64,000 bases of DNA from Theristus sp. LFF4_11 (taxonomy: Eukaryota > Nematoda > Chromadorea > Monhysterida > Xyalidae). The first letter of the stretch is position 1, and the number at the start of each line of letters is the position of its first letter. The stretch is from positions 1 through 64,000 of the forward strand of contig JASANC010003917.1 in assembly GCA_030248135.1 (NCBI GenBank), written 5' to 3'. Positions 21,814 through 37,109 of this stretch are shown here, in pieces. The notes under the pieces are model-generated. The model did not search any database. It worked only from the letters and a program-made list of their open reading frames with translations, and was not told where the DNA came from. Position numbers and translations under genes: made by a program.

Positions 21814-24800
21814 ATGGCCGTGTCGTACAGTGAGGCGGTGCGCAATGCGGGACCGCCGAAAGCCGCCCGGCCGCCCGCGCCCGGCATTCTGCGGCTGAAT
21901 CCAACCGCCGCAATGCCGCCGGAGCAGGAGGCAAAACAGAATAACAAGAAAAGACCGTCGAAAAATCGCATGTCACTGTTTGACTTTGTGCCGGTGAAGT
22001 CTGCGCCTGAACAGACGGACGAGCGCGCTCGACTGCCGACTCTGGTTTGTTGCGATTTCTTTGTCGATGTTCAGTTTATGATAAACGTTTCCATTTTAAG
22101 GCTCGTTTATACCTGGACGTATGCAGACGTACGTCGGCGTACGTTAGGTATGAACGGTTGTAATCATACGGGGACGTGACGTGCCGTGCCGTATGCGCAC
22201 ACGTCCGGTATAAACGGGCTGTTAGTATTTGCGCATTGAAGGCAGCGCGGTTTTTTTCACAAGTTTCAATCGAATGCTGTTGTCGCAAGCCACCAGCGCC
22301 GCTGCCCCACGCGCGCGCACTTCTGTGCTTGTGCGTTTGCTTGCGCATGTGCACCATGAAATGAAAAAAAAGTGAAGAAATGAATCGCATGTCGATAAAA
22401 GTGCAAGAGGCCTTCAATTCAGCAGAATAGCTTTTAGTGGCGTTTTTATTTCAGGACGAACAAGCAACAGCAGCACAGTCACAGCCGGTGTCACCACCAA
22501 AACAAACTGCAAAAGCAACCACCAATAATTCAAAGGTGATTTTTTTACATGGACAGTTTGATTGCAACACGTCTGGTTGGATTGTTTTTTTGGTTTAATT
22601 CAGACATTGGCCCTTCAGACATTCAGACGTTGGGAACTTGGAACACTGAAATTTTAGGCATGATGACTGAAACTCGTTTTGAACAACTTCCAGTCACGCC
22701 AAGCAATCGCCAGTCACAAGTTTCTGCCCGTCAATCCGAACACGTTATCGAGTGCGAATGACATTATCGCTCACAAGGGCAAAACACGGCAGAACTCGAA
22801 GCAGAAAAAGACACCACTGAAAAAGGTACATTTACTTGATAACATGATGATCAGGAAATCAAAACCCTTGTTTATGGCGAAATATGTCGTTTTTCAATCT
22901 CGGTACAGTTTCTTTCGTCTTTTGCGCGCACAGTATTTTGCTAAAAAAAGGTGACAGGTTTAAAGGAAACTACTGTACTGTGTTTCAACAGAGGGCACTG
23001 TCTTCAGACTGGGACTTCACTGTTGTGTGAGTGGTAAAACCGGTTTGCTTCAGGTAATTTTACAAGAGCGACAGTTGCGACACGCAGCGAACAATGAGGA
23101 AAACAACGACGACGACGTTTGTGGCGATCATGAAACTGACCAAAAGCATCCGTCCACCTCAGCACTGAAAACGCCGGAGCCCGAGCCATTCAGCAAACGG
23201 TTTCGAAGGTAAGGTTGTGTCACGCTCGTGGCCTGGTGGGTAGCGCGTTAGACTATTGTCCGTGCGGCCGGGGGATCGAGCCCCGCCGAGGGGTGTATAG
23301 AAACTGAATGACAGAAAAAACTCGATGGGCGCCCTACTCAATGGCGTTCTGTATGCGCTTTTCTGGGTTAGCCCTGGCTAAAAACATCGCCTAAATTCTC
23401 AACAACAACATCAACAACAACAAATATTTCTCATTTTTCTTCTCCTGCAGTTACTGCGAGAACGCACGCACGAAAGCGCTCGATGAGGCAGCGCTCGCGT
23501 TTCTTGGCGCGGTCAAGAAATTCCAAGATCGACTGCACGCAAAAGACGCTAGAAAGGTGAGAACCGCAAAAAAAGTCTTTGATGACTCTAGTTTTGGAGT
23601 TCTTCCAAGTAAACAACACTTTTACTCGAAACGTTGTCATTGCCGAATGCGCGACTGAGTTGAAAACCGGTTGTTTTTGCATATTTTCTAAATTTCAAGG
23701 CGCGTATCAAGCGTCGACTGGTGTTCGGCCTCCGCGAGGTGACGAAGGAGCTGGCACTGGAGAGTGTCAAGTGCGTCATCATGGTACCGGACATGGAGCG
23801 CGTGTTGAGTGCCGGTGTGTTTGTTGTGTGTGTGTGTGTGTGTGTGTTGTGAAAATTTGTGGAATTTTTGTTTGCGTTCTCAACTTGTGTGCCCGCTGAT
23901 TGGTTGCATCTCGCGCGTTTATGACCAATCAGCGGCACGCCCTGGTTTCCGATACAGCTATTATGGTGTGGTGTCCTTGTCTGCAATTAACGGTGCGTTC
24001 TGGTGTGATTACACAGTGAGAAACAAACACACTGGCGCACCTGCGATCGTAACACTGCGGATCGTGTGACTGTGCCCTTTCTGTGTTTCTCGCCTGTCAT
24101 GGTGCAACATTGGAGCAGAAATCACGTGTAAAAACAAGTGCACCAGTTTTCAGGGATATTATCAAATTCTGTTTTTTTTACAGGCGGACTAGACGAACGA
24201 ATCGGCGCAATCAAACAGCAGTGCACCGCGCAGGATGTCGTCTTCGTGAACGCGCTCTCGAAACGCTCGCTGGGAAACGCGGTGAAGAAGTTCAACACCT
24301 CCTGCGTTGCTGTGCTGAATTATGAGGGCGCCGAGGTGAGAGATCTATTATAGTTTCTTGTTTCTAATTTACTTGAGGTCATCTCGTGTTGACTTTTTCG
24401 ATAGTATTGTGTTTTGATTGGTTGTTCCGGCAACATGATGCAGTCCTCCGGCCATTCAATGTTATTGATTTAAAGTTTTTTTTTGGATTACTACGCGGTC
24501 AAAAGATAAATTTTGACAGAAAAAAAGCGAGAATGAAAAAGTCACATCGATTATGGTTGCTCGGGCTAAGTTTAGGATGATTTATCCTGGTACGAATTAC
24601 CCCTTTTAGGTGCAATACAAGGCGATGCTTGCCGAATTGGATGCAGCGCGCGCGCTTCTCACGGCCAACAAACAGCAAGCGGCCGAAATTCATTCGGCCA
24701 AACACGAAGACACAAGCGCAGACGAGTCAGATGACCAACTTCATTTGAATCTATTGTTCGACGAACTCGATGTTTGGTCGGATTCGAAAACTTCGCCCCG

Positions 24801-25230
24801 GGAAAATTTGGCCCAACAATCGCCTCGCTCAGAAATGGAGCAGCGACTTGGGGCGGCCGAGTTTGTGCCGCGCACCGACCTCCAGTATCAGACGAGGAGC
24901 CTGAATTTCGGCTTTTCGAATTACACCCCAGGCTTCGAAGTCCCCATTTACCCGCCGAACCGATTGCCCCCAGGTACTTTTTTGTACGGTCAGCCTGCCC
25001 CTTTTGCCCCAAATGAAATTCCGTCTTTTCATAACCCCCTGTCTTTCTACCAGTCACAGCCGCCCCCATTTGGGGTGCTTGCGCAGCAACAACAACAGCA
25101 ACAATTATTTGGGAACTTTTACCCAAATCCGCAGTTTCCATTTGTGCAATTGCCCCAAAATGCGCCCGTCACAAATGACACAATGATTCAGACGCATTGG
25201 TTTCCAAATGGTACCACCAATTATTACTGA
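21814..25230 (+). CDS. SECISBP2: SECIS-binding protein 2 (selenoprotein synthesis factor)
   Basis: Eight exons (21814-22044, 22455-22535, 22694-22825, 23054-23208, 23451-23556, 23700-23814, 24184-24335, 24610-25230) splice in frame to 530 residues. After a Pro/Lys-rich N-terminus comes VILQERQ, matching the vertebrate SECIS-dependent domain. The L7Ae-type RNA-binding domain then spans exons 5-8: FQDRLHAKD, RRLVFGLREV, a C-V-I-M strand, GGLDERIGAI, NALSKRSLGNAV and NYEGAE, all colinear with human SBP2. The protein binds SECIS stem-loops in selenoprotein mRNAs and recruits the selenocysteine elongation factor to recode UGA. The long N-terminal region of vertebrate SBP2 is mostly absent, as in other invertebrates. 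The last exon adds about 170 residues rich in Pro, Gln, Asn and Phe. Intron 4 carries a SINE. Confidence 0.88.
22099..22220. mobile_element. Short palindromic MITE-like element
   Basis: This ~120-bp sequence has inverted ends GGCTCGTTTATACC and GGTATAAACGGGCT and a CGTACG-rich core. It lies in SECISBP2 intron 1. The same acgt-rich palindromic style recurs at 27365-27625 and 53365-53520, suggesting a family. Confidence 0.6.
23224..23425 (+). mobile_element. tRNA-derived SINE
   Basis: The head resembles a tRNA gene: an A-box-like GGCCTGGTGGGTAGCGC near 23230 and a B-box-like GGGATCGAGCCCC near 23272. The body ends in an AACAAC-type simple tail (23400-23425). The acceptor stem does not close properly, so this is not a functional tRNA. 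It sits in SECISBP2 intron 4. Part of the body recurs inverted at 49136-49161. Confidence 0.75.
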
Positions 25231-28200
25231 TATGAGTTATCTGATATTTGTTGTTGATTTCTCGCTTGATTCTCATTGAATAGCTGGATTTGAAACAAAC
25301 TTGATTGGTGATTGGCTGATTGTGTCTACTAACTAAGGGTAAGATCTTGCAGCACCTTTGAAGTCAAGCATTTCGAATTGTTTGCAGTGTTCTACTTCTC
25401 TGCCTTATCTACTTTCCCCGTGCGTGAAATTATTAAGTTACTTATTCCGCGTTTTTGCAAAGTAGTAGAGGCACAGCAATTGAGTGGAAATTCAGTCTGT
25501 GATTATGAAATGTCAGATGATCAAATATTTAGAACCAGGCGGTGAAATAATTCGATTGGAATGAATAGTTGTTGTCTGTGCTCACGTGTCATATCTTGTC
25601 ACATATATCAGAATTCTGTTCCAGATTGTTTTTTTAATCGATGAAATGGAAAAGCTAAAATAAACCAGAATCAAAATCATGGTCGGTCTTTTTTACTCAT
25701 CCGCAAAGGTTTCTCCACTCTAGACGAGACCATGTTCTCATGCGCTACCCGTTTGAGTGACAAAAAAAGAGAGAAAAACGCAACAAAAATTTGCATTTTC
25801 GTGCGCTTCGTGCCTTTTTTCTGTCACTCCACCGGCAGTGAATGGGACGGCGGTTATCGTGATACTATGATGAAATGATGTTTGTACTGTTTTGGAGCTG
25901 GTTTTTAGCACTCTGCAATCCAGGAAATTTAAATATTTTTTCTTTCACGGCATGTCCTGCCAGTTTCTGAGGTATGGTGGATTTTTTCAAGCCGCGCGGT
26001 TGACTTTTGTTGGAGTTTGTTCTCCTAACGCGCATTACTAAGAATAAATTTGCTTTTAAAAGTGGCTGTTACTGAAACGCGTTCGTTATGATACACCGTG
26101 TTTGCTTAAACCTGTCACTTTTTGGAGAATACGGAGCATGCGAAACTTGGAATTTCGTCGAGTAGAACGCAGGTGTCGTGAAATCAAACATATTTGTGAA
26201 ACGTGCTTAGATTTTTTTAACCTCTGTTAAAATTTAAATCTATGATGCCAATTTGACAAGACAGTTTGCGTCTTTTGCCTCATGCTCATCTTTGTGCTTC
26301 CGTGCATGCTGGCTCGTGGCATCCTACATACACTTCGCGGTTACTAAGCTGGATATAGCATATTATTATCGATTTGCATATATGCAGCGCGCATGTCATC
26401 ATAACAACCAACATGTTTCCTCAACATCAACAAACGGTTTTCGAGCACACAGTTTTGGTTATTTATTGCCGCCGTTTATCACATGTGCATGAATTCCCAT
26501 ATATGAAAACTGAATATGCCTCATTGCGCAACCTATAATTCGACGCCACACGACACGTGATGTTATTCATGTGCGCGTGAACAAAATGCGAAGTAGAAGC
26601 GAAATTTGCTGGGGTACCGTCAGGCAGGTTCTTTTGCCACCGTTGAGACGTAGTTTTACGCAACGCAAAAGCAATTTATTCAGCTGGAGTTGAGAAGAAC
26701 TGTATTTAGTAAAGTTTCACCAGATGCAGTCTTGAAATTTTGAACAGCTCAGTTAAAAAAGTATCTAAGCTTCAGATCAGACAAGCGTCTAAACACTGTC
26801 AAAATCATGTTTGAACGTTTGAGCTAGTAGATCGGATTGATTGCTTTTATCTACTGGAGAGTAGGACAACAGGTATCTCATAATACCGTATGTATCCTTG
26901 TTTTCACTCCCGTCTGCCACGGTTTTCTCCATGAAAACCAGAATTTCATCTCAGTTGAATGCAGATTTTAAATTTATGTGATCGCGGTCTTATGCAATAT
27001 AGCAGCTGCCTCGCGTACCCATTTATAAATTATCTATGGGTCGTTCACAGCAGTGCAGCACTGTTTTGTGCCATGCGTCAGGATCTCAGTTGCATATTGA
27101 TTGAGAACTTTGTTGCAAGTTTTCTTTTTCATTGTGTTTGTCGGTGCATCTGGTTATGACGTTTTGAGCATTATCTTGTGCACTTTTGCGGCTCGATCTC
27201 GTCACGAACTGCCATTGCCAGTTGAGTTGTTTTTCGGCGTTGTTGTTTCCAAAATTGCAACAGCAGCTGGGGGATACCAGTTGACGTTTTTCCTCTCAGG
27301 TGTTTTACAGTTAGCCGTGCTCACCAGGCATTTCATTCTGGGCATCTTAGCATCTTAACACCGACTCCTATTAACGTACGTCGACGTTACAACAACACGG
27401 TGCATACGGACACGTAAGCGTGAACGATGATAATGTCACATTGACATTACGTTTTGCGTTACGTTACGGCTCGTCACGTCACGTTAAGGCCCGTTCAAAC
27501 TTACGTTTGCTGACGTACCTCGACGTACGTCAAAGACACGGCTCCATGAACGGTAGTATGAAATGACACGAGACCTGGCGTGACGGCACGGCACGTCACG
27601 TAGCGTTACGTCCGGGCGTGGGTCATGAATGAAAGTCAGGTCAGCATGACATGAAACAATGATTCGTGGAATAACGTTCTGCACACCACACCACCGTTCA
27701 AGTTGACGGGTATGTCCGCACGTTTTCGTACGTCAACCTTGCTGCGATCACATTGGCTACGAGTACCCACATTGAGCGCAACCCGTGTCCCCCCCTCCCT
27801 CGCCACATCCAGGTCCCCCATACAGCCATTACACGTCGAGATATAAGCTGCGTGTTCATTTTGCTGTACATTGAGTTTTTAGCGATGCTAGTTTGCTCCT
27901 ACACCCGCATGCGCGCACACACACACACTTCGCTCACAAACTGCTCACGAAGCATGTGTGCTTGCTGGCTTGCTTTAAGTGACGCCGCTCCGATTTGTCG
28001 TAATGCGTTAAGTCACGTGGTTGCTTCGTGACGTCAACTTTGTTTGTTTGCTTGTTGTTATTCGCCACTTTTCAAAAGTGCAAAGCAAATGGAAAACCAG
28101 TTTTATGATTGGACATTATCCGAGTTTTTTTTTACTCCGTAGAAATTCGAACTTTCAGTTTTTTTGTTCACACACCACAACCGAACGATGTTCAGTCCGC

Positions 28201-29782
28201 CAACGATCTTCAACAAAAAAAAATACAGAACAACCATGACGTCAAAAAGTAGACTTGAGGCTTTTTCGACGAATTTGAGCAGTCACACGGCCACCGGAAC
28301 AGCAGCAGCCGCGGCGTCCTATATGTCGCGTACAGCTTCAATTTGACGTTTAGGTGCTATACTCGCCCCTTAGCCACCCAGGGTCTGTCTCGGTCGTTCG
28401 TTGTTGCCGCCTGATTGAATTGAGCACACTGCCTGGTCTATCTGTGGTCGGTCAGCAAACGCCAGAGAGAGAAACAGAAATATGCTAAACAGATCCGGGT
28501 TTTTTTCTGCCCTCACACACACGTGCCTTCGATCTGGGCAAAATCATTTGCTTTGCCCTTGAATTTACAGTGGCGTTTGTTACACCCGTTTGCCCAAAAT
28601 GCGAGGTCCCTGCCAGTAATTGAGTCCATAAATCGGGCTGATTTGCAATCGTATCAGTAAAGTTTTATTTCCGGCACGTTGCAATGATTTAGCGACGTTC
28701 CGCTTGACTTTATCAATCAAGAAGGTGGTTTTCTATATGTGCACAACACTGAGAACATTTTGCTCAACAAATTACTCAACAACTGGTCGAGCTAGCTCAA
28801 CAGAACTAACAATTTTGCGATTTTGGACGATAAATGTGCGCTGCGAATGCGATGCTAGATTTCGCTCAACTTGAGCTAACATCTCAGTGATCGCCATATC
28901 GGCCCGTACAACTACGTCACGTGAAAATCTGCCAACTCACCAACTACGGTATCAATACCGTATTTGCGTCTTGATAAGATACTTCGGCATAAGACCAGTG
29001 TGACATTTTAGTATGTCACTGAAAAAATCGACACAAAACAAATCTGCTTTAACTGTAGATAAGGGCTGCTGGCTACTGTACTAAGCGATTCTTTACTGTT
29101 GTGGCCGCAGACTGTACAAACGCGGTGGCTGTGACGATGTCACGTTCTTACGTAATTTCTTCTGCACGCGGATTTGAGTTTATTATCATGTACTTTCCAG
29201 GAAAATGTACAAATGTACTTTTCCTCCACAACGAGCCTTTTCTCAGCGTTGCTGTGCTGCGTTTGATAGCAGAAAAAGAGACAACGCACACGGCATGAAA
29301 ACATATTGAAAGGAAAAATAACTGTCGCGAAAGTAAAAGATACAGAGACAGAAAAAACTGCAGCATTCATATTCAATCATAATCATCTATCTGTAGGTTC
29401 TCTGGGCTTGTTCGTCGCCAAGAGCGATATCGGCCAACAATTCACTGTAAAACACCGCTATTTATACGCTAGCATATATTCTACTTTATCGAAAGTTTTA
29501 GAAATACCACAATTTCCTCTTTATATGCGACTATTAAACACTGGAATCGCATCATCAAGAACAGCAATACTACTTTACGACATCGTTGCATTCCACTGTC
29601 GTCTGCGAACCTGTTTGACGACGTCGACTCGATTACGGCTGCTCAACAAACAAACGTCAAGGACAACCGACCAACCACAACGGCGATTCCTGCGTCTCGG
29701 CGTCGACCATCGTGCAAAGTTGGACGATCGCGATTGGTGGCGGTCGCTGCTTGATCCGCATTATCATCCGTTCACTTCGGCG
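25231..29782. other. 4.5-kb spacer between SECISBP2 and the thioesterase gene
   Basis: I find no supportable exon. Contents include candidate poly(A) signals (about 25660), an acgt-rich palindromic cluster at 27365-27625, a CA run near 27915 and an isolated 37-codon frame at 28233-28346 with no splice partner. A short upstream frame runs into the thioesterase ATG and is probably its 5' UTR. Confidence 0.45.
27365..27625. repeat. ACGT-rich palindromic MITE-like cluster
   Basis: Repeated short palindromes built on ACGTACGTCGACG, TTACGT and CACGTCACG fill about 260 bp. They resemble the element at 22099-22220. Clear ends and target duplications were not found. Confidence 0.5.
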
Positions 29783-33365
<3,583 letters not shown>

Positions 33366-33865
33366 AACCGCCATCATCAATGTCTTTTTGAACTTACAAC
33401 AATGGACGTCATCTTAAAAGTTGTAAAAAGGCCGTCATTTTAACAGTAATATATTGATTGACCTGGTTTTCGCACAAAACTGTGAGCTTTGATTGGTTGC
33501 ACTTGCTTTTTTCAAACTGTTCTAGTTTTCAAACCGGTATTTTTGTAGTTTGTATCAAACTGTCGACTGTGTGAAGTTGTGCTGAAGTCATTGGGCATTT
33601 TTCGTTTCCCGTCATGTAATTGTTATCAGGAATTCGGTTTCCGTTTGAGAATTGCCCGCAGTGATACAATTAAGACAGTGGTAAAAAGGTTAAAAAACCT
33701 GTGTTGTCCAAATGTTTGAGTGTTTTTTAGTTTGCTGAAAACCGTTCGAAATTTTATTTTTTTTGTTCGTTTTCCTGTGCATTGTTTATTGACAGTTTTG
33801 AGTTCGTTTTTTATGATGATCTGCAACTGACGACGCATATCGAACCCAAGCATCAGACCAGCTGA

Positions 33866-34128
33866 TTGGTTGCAGCAGCATGGACGCAGCCAATCTGGTT
33901 GCAACAGCATGGACGCAGCCAATCTGGTTGCAACAGCATGGACGCAGCCAATCTGGTTGCAACAGCATGGACGCAGCCAATCTGGTTGCAACAGCATGGA
34001 CGCAGCCAATCTGGTTGCAACAGCATGGACGCAGCCAATCTGGTTGCAACAGCATGGACGCAGCCAATCTGGTTGCAACAGCATGGACGCAGCCAATCTG
34101 GTTGCAACAGCATGGACGCAGCCAATCA
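33866..34128 (+). repeat. 29-bp minisatellite, nine copies
   Basis: The unit GGTTGCAACAGCATGGACGC plus AGCCAATCT is repeated nine times with almost no divergence. Each unit has a CCAAT box, and the array starts at a CAGCTGATTGG motif and ends in AGCCAATCAGC. Long frames on both strands across it are repeat artefacts. It lies 0.5 kb downstream of the thioesterase stop. Confidence 0.93.
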
Positions 34129-34460
34129 GCAAAGCAAACAATGTTGTTGTTCTAACATTCTGGCTTTTGCAGGTGCGAAACTCAAAACGTCATTTTTTTG
34201 CTTGTTTTCAAGTATCATTGTGTCAATTCCACAACGAAAGGAAAATTAATTTCAACAAAAGCAAACATTTCGTTGTTTGATTGGAAATAAAGATTTATGC
34301 AGACTTTCTGTGTTGAATGTTGAACCCCAATAAAAAATAATGATTTTCATCTGTGAAGTATTCTTATTTAGAACTGTGCACATCCAAATGTTACCGCAGT
34401 TGATAATTTCATGGACAACTGGGTGATAGGCTCAAGCTTAGCTTACGCTTAGCCTTCAGG

Positions 34461-34544
34461 GCATTCATGAAGCAGTATTTAGTGACCGCGTAGCCATGTT
34501 ATAAGCTAAACAGCTACGCGTCACAAATACTGCTTCGTGAATGC
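34461..34544. mobile_element. Palindromic MITE (GCATTCATGAAGCAG family), copy 2
   Basis: Inverted ends GCATTCATGAAGCAGTATTT and AAATACTGCTTCGTGAATGC surround CGCGTAGC and GCTACGCG, forming a near-perfect hairpin. Confidence 0.8.
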
Positions 34545-35633
34545 CACTTTACTTCACTAACACCTCGCAACAAACCACCAAGCGAAAACTAGACAAAAAA
34601 AACTGATTTTATAGATGAGAAATTCGGAATCCTTAGTATTCATTTTTTTTCAGAAAAAAACATTTGTCTGTGACAGAAAAACGTTGGGCGTTTGTAAGAA
34701 CCTCACCGAAATGAAATAACTGGTCATTCTTTGGCCACTATTTTGGACTGATGGAACTATGAAAACGCACGCACACAAACGTATTATCCACAAAAAGTAA
34801 CAAACAAAACGAACTAAAAAAATGTACCCAAGGACAAAGGCCGAACAGTGAAAATCGCTGGGCTACGTAGCCCGCCAGCCCACCACGCCTTCGAATGCCA
34901 AAAACGGATGGAAAACGAAATCGAAGGAAAAACCAAAAACAATGAATAAAGATTACGCTTCAGCAGGCAAACTTCGAAAAAACTGACAATTGGCTACCAA
35001 GTGCGATGAAAAGAACAAGTCTGAAAAAAGAAAATAACGAACATAGAAATAGAATATTGCAGTGAATGCCAAACCAATTCATTTCATTTTTAAACGAGAG
35101 GTAGTGAAAAGGACAAATGTAATTAATTCAGAATTCTCGATTCAGAAAAATACACTACCTGGAACTATACCAGTTAACTTTGGGAAAACATCACACATCC
35201 ACAAACAGGCAACCAATCAAAATCGTTATCGAAAAAGCTAACCAATCACAATCACTAACCAAAATTACATTCAATCTCTACCAAAAAAAAATCAAACAAA
35301 CTGTTCGTTTGATTAAAAACATATTCAAAACAAACAAAAAACGACAAGATCTATGACAAAAGCACGATGAAGAAATCCATAATGAAAAGGGCCAGAGTTG
35401 GCACTGCCAACTTGGCAGGAGAATAAAAGGATTTGAAGAAAAAAACGCGTTGGCCCAGTGTGGAGGCCTTAAAGTTTTGCCTCAATGTTTTTATAAACTT
35501 TAAACCGGCTTAAAACCGGAAAACGGTTTTTGCCAACCCAAGAAACGACAACCCGACAATAGAAATAGAAAATCCATGATGAATCATACAAAAGTTTGCA
35601 AAAAACGTCAAACCACATTCGCTTGCGCCCCGC

Positions 35634-36981
35634 TCAATGCCACGTATTACGCCAGTTGTTGTGTTCGCCACGAATACGACGTACCAGTTGGATGTCTCTT
35701 GGCATGATCGTGACACGTTTGGCGTGAATGGCGGCCAAATTGGCGTCCTCAAAGAGGCTCACTAAATACGCCTCAGCGGCTTCCTGGCGAACAAAAAATA
35801 CGTTTTTTTCGTTTGAAAGTCTGAAAGAACGTTTTTTTGGATGCGCACAAAGCGGCATTCATGAAGCACCGTTTAGTGACCGCATCGCCATATTTTAACA
35901 CAGCTACGCGTCACTAAATACTGCTTCATGAAAGCCCATTTAGCCGTTACAAAGTGACTCGTGATTGTAAAATGCGGTTTTCGGAACACACATTTAGGCA
36001 AGCGCGCCACTGAAGCGCAGGCGGCAGCTTCAGCATGATTCATGAATGATGCAGCATAATCAGCACAGCCGCCGCAGCATTTCAAAAAGCTACATCACCT
36101 AAAAAACGCGATTCACAAGTGCTTCAGTTCCATCATTCATGCCATGCCAAATCTTCCACCTGCGTTTTCAGCGCGCGCGTGCTCAAAAACGTAAAGCGAC
36201 GTGAAGCAGTGCTGTTTTTTCAGCGTGAAATGACGCTTCAAGCTCCATGAATGGCGCTTTAGCATGGAAACAGACGCCTGTCACTGTGCTCATACGACTG
36301 ATAATGGCATTCAGTTGAAAAGACAAGACAACCAATTAGAAGGCACAAAAAACGATATGTCGCATTTCGCCTGTTGTTTTCACCTGCAACGCGCACAGCG
36401 CAGTCGCCTGAAAACGCAGGTCGCTCATGAAGCCGGTGGCGACCTCGCGCACCAAGCGGTAAAATGGACGATGCGGAATGAGTGTCTCCGTGGAGCGTTG
36501 GTATTTGCGAATCTCTTGCAGCACTCGCTGGCCTGCAACAACACAAAAACATTGCGATTTCAAACAAAAAACACAGATTTCGTAATGTCGAAAACCAAAC
36601 GCGCTTGAACAACGCTTTATTGGCGACATCTCTTCCAGTTCACCAGTTCACAACTCCAGGTACAGGGGACAGCGTGTTGCTTATTGGTGTTGAACGGACG
36701 GACAGCAGAGTCCCACGGCGTTGCACGCTCTTGCCCCCCCCCCCGCTTCGGCATGGACAATCCCAATGAGTGTAAACAGAAATTGAAGAAGCAACGAAAC
36801 AACACGAACCTGGCTTGTAGCGTTTCTTCTTCTGCTTCACTTTGTCGCGCCAATCTGGTGCGCGCTGCTCGCCACGCTTCGCCAGCAGCTGACGTTTGTT
36901 TTTTTCGGCGAGCCCATTCTTGAAAGCCGATGTCGACGGCGCTGGCAGCGTTTTCTTCGCCGTTTGCTTCGTTCGAGTCAT
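35634..36981 (-). CDS. Divergent, intron-containing histone H3 variant
   Basis: Three exons (36981-36810, 36532-36384, 35783-35634) join in frame to 156 residues, against 136 for canonical H3. The N-terminus TRTKQTAKK keeps K4 and K9 but changes A1, R8 and S10 (T, K, T). The rest of the tail is 13 residues longer. Aligning RQLLAK with KQLATK puts Q at K27 and R at S28. The histone fold is well kept ([54 protein letters not shown]) with loop 1 of normal H3 length and F84 and T107 retained. This argues against a typical CENP-A despite EAAEAYL in helix 2. Both usual helix-2 cysteines are Ala. The C-terminus extends past RIRGE with a Trp-rich tail. Introns imply a polyadenylated, replication-independent gene. 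Role unknown; CENP-A or germline H3 remain possible. Confidence 0.9.
35854..35935. mobile_element. Palindromic MITE (GCATTCATGAAGCAG family), copy 3
   Basis: GCATTCATGAAGCACCGTTT and its approximate complement flank a core with CAGCTACGCG. It lies in intron 2 of the H3 variant, about 70 bp from exon 3. The adjacent stretch to 36255 carries further ATTCATGAATG palindromes that may be older relatives. Confidence 0.72.
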
Positions 36982-37109
36982 TTTCGATCCTATGATCCAG
37001 CAGATCCACGTTTCAGTTCGTATTCGTTGATTTCTTTGTGTGTTCTTTGCCACTGTCTTTCCTGGAACGTGTGAAGTGAAGTGAAGTGAAGTGAAACGGC
37101 CAACGGGCC

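Larger units (their letters stand above)
33366..35633. other. Spacer between convergent thioesterase and H3 genes
   Basis: No gene is supported. The interval holds a 29-bp minisatellite (33866-34128), a MITE (34461-34544), AATAAA at about 34284 for the thioesterase transcript, and A/T-rich sequence. Confidence 0.5.

Noticed and set aside
23224..23300. Possible functional tRNA gene
   Set aside because: A and B boxes are present but the acceptor stem does not pair over seven bases, and a SINE-like body and tail follow.
28233..28346. 37-codon frame starting MTSKSRLEAF, possible first exon or micropeptide
   Set aside because: No in-frame donor leads to a supported exon and there is no homology. 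It could be a chance frame upstream of the thioesterase gene.
33626..34280. Several frames of 90-170 codons on both strands rich in AASMLLQP or ATAWTQPIW
   Set aside because: Produced by the nine-copy 29-bp repeat; no conserved protein or splice signals.
35634..36981. Canonical replication-dependent histone H3 with 3' stem-loop
   Set aside because: The gene has two introns and a divergent tail, and the palindromes nearby belong to the GCATTCATGAAGCAG MITE family rather than a histone stem-loop.
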